Assembly: GCF_010548305.1 (NCBI RefSeq)
Contig: NZ_JAAGLV010000007.1
Location: forward strand, 1 to 64,000
Length of the DNA: 64,000 bases
Source of the DNA: Streptomyces sp. SID13031
GTDB taxonomy: Bacteria; Actinomycetota; Actinomycetes; Propionibacteriales; Kribbellaceae
Direction of reading: 5' to 3'
Every line of letters starts with the position of its first letter. Within the stretch, counting starts at the first letter, position 1. This document shows, one piece after another, positions 50,600 through 57,141 of this stretch. The translations under genes were made by a program, and so were the position numbers. Below the pieces are notes generated by a model. The model was not told the DNA's origin, did no database searches, and saw nothing but the letters and a program-made list of their open reading frames with translations.

Positions 50600-52404
50600 G
50601 CCGCCACCTCCTCGCTGTGGAGCACCGCGCGCATCCGGGCACCGATCCACTCACCGACCGCCGGGGTGACGGCGTTGCCGTAGCCGTCGACCTGGTCGCG
50701 GGCCGATCCCCACACGATGTAGGTGCCTTGGTGGTTGCCGAACGTCACGTCGAAACCGCAGCCCCGGCCGATCTCGTGGGGGGCCATCATCCGGAAGTAG
50801 CAGTCCTCCAACGCGAGCTCGGCCAGTGCGGCATGCCACTCGGCGGTGAGCAAGGCGGTGGTGTCGCGAGAGGTCAGTGCACCGAGCGGATCGGTGACCG
50901 GGTGCGCGGCGGTCTCGGTCCCGGTCGAGCCGTTCTGCTTGTACCAGCCGGAGAACATCAGGCCGGGGATCTGCTCGGCAGTGACAGTCGGCATCGCTTC
51001 TGCATGCATCGTCGGAACGGTGTTCTTCCGGAACGGGACCACACCACTCGACAACAGCGCCATCGTCTCCGAGCCGCCTTGGGTCGGCAGCGGCTCACCC
51101 GCGCCACGCGCAGCACCTTGGAAGTTGTCCACGGCAAGCGCCACCGGCGGAACGATCAGCCCCATACCGTTGGTCGCGGTCTGCGCAGGAAGCGGCTGGG
51201 ACAGGTCACGGGTACGGCAGTCCGACCCCACACGCTCGAACGTGTTGCCCGCCGCCGCCATCAGCGCACCGGTCGACAGAATCGCGGTCTCCTGCTGGCT
51301 GGTCTGGGTGGACATCGGCTGCCACGGGTGCCGCTCCGTGCCCCGCGTCGCCTTCGCGGGCATGAGCACGGCCGGGAACTCCGCGAACCGCTGACGGCAC
51401 CGCTCAGCCCGCGCCATCGTCGTCGCTGCCATCGGCCCGGACGTGCCGTCCTTGAACTTCCGGATCGGCTTGTCGCCAATGCGAGTGCCCAGGTTCGACA
51501 GGTCAAGGGCGTCCAGCGACGGCGTGAACTGCGGGATCGCCGCACGGCGGCAGGACCGGCACTGGTACTCGTACTGCTTGCCGTAGCAGACGGTCCCGGT
51601 CGGCGGGATACCCGTCTTCCAGACCTGACGGGCCTCGGTGACGTTCGAGCACTTGCCGCACCAGGTCAGCGGGCGGTGCTCCAGGTCAGGGGCTGGGAGG
51701 GACTTGTCCCAGAACACCCAGTAGCCGCGATCACGTGACTGACCGACACCGAAGAACATCGAGTTCAGGTACAGGATCTTGAAGCGGTAGCCCAGGTTCT
51801 CGAACTGCTTGAGCCACCAACGGTGCGTCGAGCCGTCGCCGACCTTGCGGCTGCCGGGGACCAGGTTGCCCCACGACTGCAACTGCGTCGTGCACTCGAC
51901 CAGGATCATTCTCGGGTGATGAACGGCGGCGTAGTGCAGCACGCAGTTGGCCGTCGCCCGGTCGCGCTCCGAGCGGGTCACCCGCTCGTCGTAGTCGGGG
52001 TCCTCCACCTCGAACAACGTCCCGCCCGTGGCGTAGGCCTTCATGGTGTTGGCAGGTGAGTGGTTGACGCAGGAGACGCCGGCCGTCAGCAGATCGCCGG
52101 GAGGCAGGTCACGTACGTCGTGGTAGTCGCCGGAGTCCGGGTTGGCCAGGTCAGCGATCCAGTGCTCAGCGGTAGGGTGGTTGGCCTCGTGGATCTCGAC
52201 CTTGTAGGCGTTGTGGTTGGCGGCCATGATCACGTCGATCCCGGCCCGCTCGATGCCCTGCGTCATACCGCCGTACCCGCCGAACAGCTCCACAGCGGTC
52301 AGGGTGTCGTGCCGGAACTGGCGCTGCCGGACAGCCGGGCGGTGCGAGGCCGTGCGAGTGCGCTTGGTCGCCATCACGCGAGTGCGCTTGGTCGCCATCG
52401 TCAT
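50596..52404 (-). CDS. DNA (cytosine-5) methyltransferase, orphan
   Basis: 602 residues. Motif I is 'TAVELFGGYGGMTQGIERAG' (about 36-55); the catalytic loop reads 'LLTAGVSCVNHSPAN' with Cys112, not the usual G-P-P-C-Q; the later ENV-like motif is 'ILVECTTQLQSW'. A cysteine-rich insert (WCGKCSNV... CRSCRRA) probably binds zinc. The C-terminal motif 'QVDGYGNAVTPAVGEWIGAR' closes the fold. No restriction endonuclease is nearby, so it likely protects the element during transfer. The N-terminus has two copies of MATKRTR. Confidence 0.88.
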   Translation of the reverse strand: MTMATKRTRVMATKRTRTASHRPAVRQRQFRHDTLTAVELFGGYGGMTQGIERAGIDVIMAANHNAYKVEIHEANHPTAEHWIADLANPDSGDYHDVRDLPPGDLLTAGVSCVNHSPANTMKAYATGGTLFEVEDPDYDERVTRSERDRATANCVLHYAAVHHPRMILVECTTQLQSWGNLVPGSRKVGDGSTHRWWLKQFENLGYRFKILYLNSMFFGVGQSRDRGYWVFWDKSLPAPDLEHRPLTWCGKCSNVTEARQVWKTGIPPTGTVCYGKQYEYQCRSCRRAAIPQFTPSLDALDLSNLGTRIGDKPIRKFKDGTSGPMAATTMARAERCRQRFAEFPAVLMPAKATRGTERHPWQPMSTQTSQQETAILSTGALMAAAGNTFERVGSDCRTRDLSQPLPAQTATNGMGLIVPPVALAVDNFQGAARGAGEPLPTQGGSETMALLSSGVVPFRKNTVPTMHAEAMPTVTAEQIPGLMFSGWYKQNGSTGTETAAHPVTDPLGALTSRDTTALLTAEWHAALAELALEDCYFRMMAPHEIGRGCGFDVTFGNHQGTYIVWGSARDQVDGYGNAVTPAVGEWIGARMRAVLHSEEVAA

Positions 52405-52700
52405 CGGTCATTCCCCCTGTCTGCGTTGGCGTTCTGGCGCTTCGCTGCGATGAAGCGGCCCATCTCGGTCAGGTAGGACATCGGCACCGCGCCGAGCGCG
52501 AGAGCCTGCAAGCGCTTCGGGTCGGTCACGTCGTAGTGCTCGCTCGGCTTTCCCTTGTCCTGAAGCCATTCCGGCCTCAGCCCGAGCCGGGCCGCGAACG
52601 CTGCGAGCTCGGCGGGGTGATCCGCGACCAGGTGCGACCAGCGGGCCACCGTCCGGCCGACGCGGGCGCGGCGGCGCATGTCGTCCACGTAGACGGTCAT
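52401..52700 (-). CDS. DUF4031 domain protein
   Basis: 99 residues starting MTVYVDDMRRRAR, the usual DUF4031 opening. It contains 'HLVADHPAELAAFAARLGLR' and 'KGKPSEHYDVTDPKR', with a conserved D-D pair and the 'HYDVT' motif. The family is common on actinobacterial plasmids and phages; function unknown. ATGA overlap with the methyltransferase. Confidence 0.85.
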   Translation of the reverse strand: MTVYVDDMRRRARVGRTVARWSHLVADHPAELAAFAARLGLRPEWLQDKGKPSEHYDVTDPKRLQALALGAVPMSYLTEMGRFIAAKRQNANADRGNDR

Positions 52701-53659
52701 CAGGCAGCCGCCCTCTCGATCGACTCGACCGCAGCGGCGACCGGTGCGAGCTGGTCGCGGACGCCGGCGGCGACCTTGGCCGACAGGCCCGCAGAGCAAC
52801 CCGTCGTCTTGCGTGCCCACGCCGGGGTGACCTGATCGGCAGCGATCTCGGGGTCAGCCTTGGCCAGGCCCAGCGCCACGTAGTCGGCCAGCAGCATCCG
52901 GCCGCCCTTGGCCTTGCCGGGCCTCTTGCGGGGTTGTGAGGGCTTGCGAGGCGTCCGGGGTGCCTTGGTGTTGGCGGGGGTCTCGGGGGATGCCCCCGCC
53001 GCCTCGTCAGGTGCCGACTCCTCATCAGGCGGCGGGGGCATCTCCCGGGTCTCCGCCGGTTCCGGCGCGCCTTCTGACAGGGGCTCAGTAGCTTTGTGCG
53101 GGTCGGCCAGAGCGGCGGCCTGCTCGGCCCGCAGTACTGCCTCGGTCAGCCGGTCCCGTAGTACCGGGGCGGTCTCGGCAGCGCAGAACACCAACAGCGG
53201 CGGAACCGAGTGCAGCACGATCCCGGCGGCATCGCCGTGGCCGAACGAGGACCAGGTGTTCATCACGTAGGTCGCAGCGAACGCAAATCGCTTCGTCCGG
53301 CGAATCCACGGGCCAGCGTCGGTCACCTGGTACCGGGCGGTGATCTGCTCGGCCCGCAGTACGGCGATCAGGACCAGCGAAACCATCGGGTCGAGCAGCC
53401 ATGCGGCGATCCACGGCAACGATCCCACCGAAGCGCCGTCAGCGGCGAACGCCTGCACGTTCACCATCGTGAACGCCAAGCCCAGAACGATTCCCAGCCA
53501 CATGCACCGGTCAACCTGCGTACGGATCGACTCCACCCGCAGAGCCACCACGTCAGGGTGAGTCGACAGCGCCCGGACCTGCGACGCCTCGACGGCCTGC
53601 GTCCGCAGCCGATCGACGCTGGTCGGCTGGTTGCTCGTAGCAACTTCGGTCGTGGTCAT
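52700..53659 (-). CDS. DUF2637/SpdB-like membrane protein
   Basis: 319 residues starting MTTTEVATSNQ. Four hydrophobic segments between about 50 and 165 ('CMWLGIVLGLAFTMVNVQAF', 'SLPWIAAWLLDPMVSLVLIA', 'IVLHSVPPLLVFCAAE'), then a charged Pro/Ala/Lys-rich linker (185-245) and a C-terminal HTH-like part. This matches plasmid spread proteins that assist movement between mycelial compartments. TGATG overlap with DUF4031. Confidence 0.82.
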   Translation of the reverse strand: MTTTEVATSNQPTSVDRLRTQAVEASQVRALSTHPDVVALRVESIRTQVDRCMWLGIVLGLAFTMVNVQAFAADGASVGSLPWIAAWLLDPMVSLVLIAVLRAEQITARYQVTDAGPWIRRTKRFAFAATYVMNTWSSFGHGDAAGIVLHSVPPLLVFCAAETAPVLRDRLTEAVLRAEQAAALADPHKATEPLSEGAPEPAETREMPPPPDEESAPDEAAGASPETPANTKAPRTPRKPSQPRKRPGKAKGGRMLLADYVALGLAKADPEIAADQVTPAWARKTTGCSAGLSAKVAAGVRDQLAPVAAAVESIERAAA

Positions 53660-53910
53660 CGGGTTGCCTCCGATCCGGTCAGGGCGGTGCAGGCGTCGGA
53701 CAGGAACGCGGTCAGCACCCACAGTTCGCCGTAGGCGGTCGCGGCTTCGGCCGACATCGCGCCGGGTCGCATCGCCGCCAGGTCGCCCGACAGGACAAGC
53801 TGGGACAGGTGCTCGAACTGGGCGACGAGCTCGTTGCCTACGTGGTCGCTGGTCTCGACTCCGAGGCGTTCGGCGTAGGCGCCGGCCAGGTCGATCGCGC
53901 GGCCGGTCAC
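53656..53910 (-). CDS. Small hypothetical element protein
   Basis: 84 residues from GTG (VTGRAIDLAGAYAERLG). All-helical and Ala-rich with 'HVGNELVAQFEHLSQLVLSG' and 'AYGELWVLTAFLSDACTALT'. ATGA/GTGA-type overlaps with the genes on either side show it is in the operon. No domain recognised. Confidence 0.72.
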   Translation of the reverse strand: MTGRAIDLAGAYAERLGVETSDHVGNELVAQFEHLSQLVLSGDLAAMRPGAMSAEAATAYGELWVLTAFLSDACTALTGSEATR

Positions 53911-54374
53911 AGGGTCACCGTCAGCAGAGCCGCAGCGAACAGGCACAGGTGGTGGAACGACTGGTCGAGGGAGTAGCCAGCGGTCCCGAGGGACGGGTTG
54001 TCGTCGTAGGCGTTGCCGTTGCGGTCGAGCCCGCTCCGGGGCACTCCGAGCCGCAGGAAGTCGGCCTTGCCGATCCAGCGGGCGAACCGCTCCAGGTACA
54101 CCCTGCGGTCGGCGAGGTAGTGAGTCGTGGCCGACAAGAGCTGCCCGGTCAGGAAACCGAGGCAGCTCAGCTCCAGGTCGAGCACCTGCCAGACCAGCAG
54201 ACCGAGAGCGGCGGTGGTCGCGGTGTAGGCGGCGACGTGACGCAGGCAGGCCAGCGCGCCGACCCAGCCGTGCTGGCCCTTGCAGGTGGCCTGGTGGTGA
54301 GTCTGAATCCAGTGGTCGCCAACGGTGTGGGCGGTGAGGAGCGCCGCGAGGTAGGCGGCAAAGGCGGCGGTCAT
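53907..54374 (-). CDS. DUF3307-like membrane protein
   Basis: 155 residues. Hydrophobic segments at about 3-18, 40-62, 66-85 and 135-153. The N-terminal 'LAALLTAHTVGDHWIQTHHQ' with the H-x-x-G-D pattern and 'ACLRHVAAYTAT' with a buried His are DUF3307 features. In these elements it is probably part of the transfer or spread machinery. Overlaps DUF6284 by 4 bases. Confidence 0.8.
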   Translation of the reverse strand: MTAAFAAYLAALLTAHTVGDHWIQTHHQATCKGQHGWVGALACLRHVAAYTATTAALGLLVWQVLDLELSCLGFLTGQLLSATTHYLADRRVYLERFARWIGKADFLRLGVPRSGLDRNGNAYDDNPSLGTAGYSLDQSFHHLCLFAAALLTVTL

Positions 54375-54619
54375 GCCGCGTCCTGCGAGTGCGGGTGGGT
54401 GGCGGCCAGCTCGCGGCCGACCTGGGCGACACGTCGCTCAGCGTTGCGGACCCGGCGGCGGGCCAGCTCCGACAGAGCCGGACCGGTCGTCAAGGCCGCG
54501 ATCTCGGCTTCGAGCAGGGCCTGCTCGGCTTCGATCAGCGGCATCTCAGCCTCGATCGCAGCCAGGTCGGCAGCGGTGGGCTCTTCGCCACTGACGGGCG
54601 AAAGGTGGATGATGTTCAC
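54371..54619 (-). CDS. DUF6284 family protein
   Basis: 82 residues starting MNIIHLSPVSGEEPTAADL. It is a helical coiled-coil-like protein with 'AIEAEMPLIEAEQALLEAEI' and 'RRVRNAERRVAQVGRELA'. The family is typical of the first gene of transfer operons in actinomycete elements; function unknown. It is the first gene of the long minus-strand operon and is preceded by an operator-covered promoter. Confidence 0.8.
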   Translation of the reverse strand: MNIIHLSPVSGEEPTAADLAAIEAEMPLIEAEQALLEAEIAALTTGPALSELARRRVRNAERRVAQVGRELAATHPHSQDAA

Positions 54620-54708
54620 GGGTTGCGCTCCTCTACGAATGGACTAGTTCGACCCGGACGCCGCGGCGGCTGCAACCGCCGTGGCGTCGCGTGCTGTCGA
54701 TGCTGGTC

Positions 54709-54756
54709 ATCCTAGGACTACCAGTCCTTAGGTTGTCAAGCACTGGTAGTCCTAGG
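54709..54756 (-). promoter_or_regulatory. Transfer-operon promoter overlapped by paired operators
   Basis: On the minus strand an exact TTGACA (54734-54739) is followed after 19 bases by TAGGAT (54709-54714), a plausible -35/-10 pair. CCTAGGACTACCAGT (54711-54725) and its perfect reverse complement (54742-54756) flank and overlap these boxes. Related words occur at 56105-56118 before the GntR gene, so the GntR (KorSA-like) protein probably represses this promoter and its own. Confidence 0.65.
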
Positions 54757-54762
54757 CATGCA

Positions 54763-54806
54763 AAAGCCCCCTCCGCCCGCGTGACAGCGGGCGGAGGGGG
54801 GCTTGG
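54763..54806 (-). terminator. Strong terminator after the GntR-HIT operon
   Basis: AGCCCCCTCCGCCCGC pairs with GCGGGCGGAGGGGGGCT over 16 bases around a short loop; on the minus strand a run of T follows. It separates the HIT gene from the transfer-operon promoter. Confidence 0.85.
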
Positions 54807-54818
54807 AGGAGCGCCGGC

Positions 54819-55301
54819 CTAGTCGGCTTGCAGAAGACTCCGGAGGCCGGTCACTTCGGAGATGAACCGATCCTCTGGCATCTGAGCCTCGTTGTCAGTC
54901 TGCGCGAGCAGCGGGAAGGGCTGGCCGGGACGCGGATCGATCTCGAATCGAGGCAGCAGGTGAGTGTGAAGATGTGGAGCGGTGTTTCCTAGCGTCTCGT
55001 AATTCATCTTCATTGGCTTATAGAACTCTATTAGCGCGCGAGCAATGATGAGCGTTTCCGCCCAATAGCCCGTCGCCTCTTCGTCGCTCAGCTCGGTGGG
55101 CTCGACCACATGTCGAGCCTTCCAGATAGCAAGCGTGTATCCCCGCTGGATGTCGGCACTTTGCAAATATCCATCTACATATTCTCCAAGGAAGATCCGA
55201 GCTCCGTAGTCGTTTCTCTCTTGGCCTCCACCTTCACAGAACTCACAACTAGCACCCGAGATTCTGTCTTGCCAGTTCGCGGGCCATTCGAGCGCCGTCA
55301 T
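54819..55301 (-). CDS. HIT-family hydrolase
   Basis: 160 residues. The histidine triad 'APHLHTHLLPR' (about residue 110) follows the H-phi-H-phi-H-phi-phi rule. An N-terminal 'CEFCEGGG' may bind zinc. HIT enzymes hydrolyse or transfer nucleotidyl groups. The start overlaps the GntR stop by ATGA, so the two are co-translated. In pSAM2 the korSA partner pif encodes a Nudix hydrolase linked to transfer immunity; here a different nucleotide hydrolase occupies that place (inference). Lower-GC codons than neighbouring genes. Confidence 0.85.
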   Translation of the reverse strand: MTALEWPANWQDRISGASCEFCEGGGQERNDYGARIFLGEYVDGYLQSADIQRGYTLAIWKARHVVEPTELSDEEATGYWAETLIIARALIEFYKPMKMNYETLGNTAPHLHTHLLPRFEIDPRPGQPFPLLAQTDNEAQMPEDRFISEVTGLRSLLQAD

Positions 55302-56101
55302 TTACTGCCACCTTCCGATTCAGACCAGAGAAAGGCGAACTCGTGCTGGTCCGCCGCGTACAAATCGTCAGCCACCTGAAGCGGGCGACTCTCCGGGTCA
55401 TAGTCGATGTGGAACATGCGGACAACAGGGACGCCCGGATCCAGCTTCAGCAGGCGGCGCTCATGAGGCGTAGGCATCCGAGCCCGGAAGACTTCAGTAC
55501 CCCATGAGAACTGATGTCCCAGGTTCTCAATCGTTGCGTCTGGTCCGACCTTCAGCGCATCCGGTGACTCCAAATCTGTGTCGGCAGCCAGCCAAAGCGG
55601 GTAATAGCTGGTAGACAAAACGGCCGGCCGATCGTCAAGCAATTGCAGGCGTCGCCTTATGACGGCCTGAGTTCCGGGGGAGCATTCGAGCCAAGCGGCC
55701 ACGTCCGCAGGCACCGGGCCGCGCTCAACTCCGAGAATTCGGCGAGACGGCACCCTGCCTTGTAAATCCGCTTCTGCATCGAATACTGGCTTGCCTGAGT
55801 TGCGGTGGACGTCATGTCGTGAGTTGGAGGAAATCCGGCGTACCGGTGGTTGTTCGCGCACAAAGGACCCGTACCCTTTCCTCTTGACGACGATGCCTTC
55901 AAGCACCAATTCATCCAAGGCATCACGGACTACCGTCCGGCTAATCCCGTAGTCCTGCTCAAATTCACGCTCACTCGGCAGTTGACTCCCCTGCTCACGC
56001 TCGCCCGAATTAATCTCGCCGCGCAACATGTCTGCCAGTTGGTCAGTCAGGGAACGATCAGCCGAAGGATCAAGAGAAACGCGGCTCATGGTGCGCACCA
56101 A
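55298..56101 (-). CDS. GntR-family regulator with UTRA domain (KorSA-like)
   Basis: 267 residues. The winged HTH (about 20-85) has 'LTDQLADMLRGEINSGE', 'LPSEREFEQDYGISRTVVRD' and 'LVLEGIVVKRKGYGSFV'. The UTRA ligand domain (about 105-260) has 'SWGTEVFRARMPTPHERRLL' and 'VVRMFHIDYD'. It is the expected repressor of replication and transfer genes in this class of element. GTG at 56101 is well spaced from AAGGAG; the ATG at 56089 is an alternative. Codon use is AT-richer than in the rest of the element. Confidence 0.88.
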   Translation of the reverse strand: MVRTMSRVSLDPSADRSLTDQLADMLRGEINSGEREQGSQLPSEREFEQDYGISRTVVRDALDELVLEGIVVKRKGYGSFVREQPPVRRISSNSRHDVHRNSGKPVFDAEADLQGRVPSRRILGVERGPVPADVAAWLECSPGTQAVIRRRLQLLDDRPAVLSTSYYPLWLAADTDLESPDALKVGPDATIENLGHQFSWGTEVFRARMPTPHERRLLKLDPGVPVVRMFHIDYDPESRPLQVADDLYAADQHEFAFLWSESEGGSK

Positions 56102-56122
56102 ACTCCTTAGGGTCCTAGCACT
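56101..56122 (-). promoter_or_regulatory. Operator-like words in the GntR gene's own promoter
   Basis: CTCCTTAGGGTCCTAG followed by CACTA repeats elements of the operator pair at 54711-54756 (GTCCTTAGG, GTCCTAG, ACTA). It lies immediately before the GntR start, so autoregulation is likely. Confidence 0.5.
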
Positions 56123-56216
56123 ACAGGCCCTTCAGCGTATACCCGCTTAGCAGACAGATCCAGACGCTCGCCGCCATCAACGGTCAGAGGCCCACGGGCC
56201 TGCCGCGTCGCGGGAT

Positions 56217-56345
56217 GGCCTACAGAACTGACAGAACTGACAAAACCTCGCCGTCGATGGGGTTTTGTCAGTTCTGTCAGTTCTGTCAGGCCAACTCGGG
56301 ATGTGGTCGAGGGGGTTCTGTCAGTTCTGTCAGTTCTGTCAGGCC
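56217..56345. repeat. Iteron-like array of CTGTCAGTT modules (three copies)
   Basis: Three ~33-bp modules built from tandem 9-mers (TGTCAGTTC): 56217-56249 in one direction, 56259-56292 and 56311-56345 in the other. The first two form an inverted pair around a 10-base loop, the last two are direct repeats. A fourth module lies at 43972-44006. Ends are GGCC on one side and GGGG or CCTC on the other. Likely binding sites for replication or recombination proteins. Confidence 0.8.
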
Positions 56346-56474
56346 AAGTTGAGGGCGCTGGCGGGCGCGGGCTCGCCGTCCGCCCCGTGCGCGGGTGCGC
56401 CTGCGCGCATAGGGCCGCTGTCGGGCGTCGCGTCTGAGTCGGGCGCTGGTTCGAGGTTTCCGCAGGTCAGCCCC

Positions 56475-56538
56475 GTTTGAGCCACGTTTGAGCCACGTTT
56501 GAGCCGCTGGTCTGCTTCGGTCAGCGGCTCAAACGTGG
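56475..56538. repeat. Second iteron array: GTTTGAGCCAC direct repeats plus inverted copy
   Basis: GTTTGAGCCAC appears twice and GTTTGAGCCGC once, in tandem at 11-base steps (56475-56507), about one helical turn. GTTTGAGCCGCTG then pairs with CAGCGGCTCAAAC (56522-56534), a 13-bp inverted repeat. The 11-bp step and mirror copy are typical of protein-binding arrays. The remainder of 56123-56825 holds no gene. Confidence 0.8.
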
Positions 56539-56825
56539 TGTGAGCCGATTGAGATGCCCGCGCCTCCTCGCTAGCAGCCGCCGCCGGCCCTGCCGTCCCA
56601 CCTCGCCGGGGCGGGGGCATCTCCCCTGGCAGCCATGCTCAGCAGCTCTCAGAGCGCGTCACAGGTGTTGTGTCGGGCGAAACTCCACAGGGCCGGTTGA
56701 GGCCCGCCAGCCACTCGGTGCAGGTCAGCCAGCACAGCAAACTCATTTCACGCATTCTGCATGAATGGCCGAAACTGGCGGCTTTCAGCCGGGCATGGCC
56801 GGACACGGCCGGACTGTTGCAGGAA

Positions 56826-56865
56826 GGGCCTCTCGCTTGCGTTTCCGCAGGTGAGAGGCCCTTTT
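56826..56865 (+). terminator. Terminator hairpin at the element's right end
   Basis: GGGCCTCTC pairs with GAGAGGCCC followed by TTTT. It lies 15 bases beyond the tRNA-Ser 3' end and would serve the tRNA transcript (on the other strand) or insulate the element. Confidence 0.6.
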
Positions 56866-56876
56866 GGTGCCTGCTG

Positions 56877-56939
56877 AGCGGAGGGCGTGGGATTCGAACC
56901 CACGATTACGGTCACCCGCAATACCGGTTTTCAAGACCA
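56877..56939. repeat. attR within the intact tRNA-Ser(UGA) gene
   Basis: Identical over 63 bases to 41095-41157, offset 15,782. The identity ends in the anticodon stem, the usual limit for integration by a tyrosine integrase that restores the tRNA. Confidence 0.92.
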
Positions 56940-56967
56940 GCGCACTCGGCCACTATGCGAGCCCTCC
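56879..56967 (-). tRNA. tRNA-Ser (anticodon UGA), integration target
   Basis: On the minus strand the gene starts GGAGGGC and ends GCCCTCC plus discriminator G. The anticodon loop CTTGAAA, within CTGGT/ACCGG, gives anticodon UGA. A long variable arm and GGTTCGAATCC T loop are present. The 3' two-thirds come from the integrated element and the 5' third (56940-56967) is original chromosome. Confidence 0.95.
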
Positions 56968-57141
56968 AGGCCGTCACCCGGAGGGACTGCCGAGGATCGA
57001 GGATAGCGCTCCTCGAGGTTGGCGGGTGGATCGGGGATCGGCGGGAGCCGGTGGTGGAGGCTCAAAATGAGCTGGAGCCTCTCGACCGGGACTTGTTACT
57101 CTTCCCGGTCGAGAGCTTCCAACATCGGCCGGGGAACCCAA

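Larger units (their letters stand above)
41158..56939. mobile_element. Actinomycete integrative and conjugative element (pSAM2-like)
   Basis: The element is 15.8 kb, between identical 63-bp att repeats in tRNA-Ser(UGA). Known element parts are all present: tyrosine integrase and excisionase, replication proteins (DUF3987 helicase-like, prim-pol), FtsK/TraSA-type double-strand DNA translocase, Spd-like membrane proteins, a GntR regulator of the KorSA kind and repeat-rich control regions. Gene overlaps are tight and nearly all genes face the same way. The tRNA is restored at the right end, so the element is probably still able to excise. Confidence 0.9.

Noticed and set aside
50596..52404. Restriction-modification system
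   Set aside because: Only the methyltransferase is present. Neighbouring genes are small element proteins and DUF4031, with no nuclease motif.
56217..56538. CRISPR array
   Set aside because: The repeats are 9-11 bp units in tandem without unique spacers and include inverted copies, and no cas gene is in the window.
57019..57141. Upstream start for the MFS transporter
   Set aside because: The added 41 residues are Ser/Arg-rich without family likeness and begin next to the tRNA gene; ATG at 57142 gives the normal MFS N-terminus.
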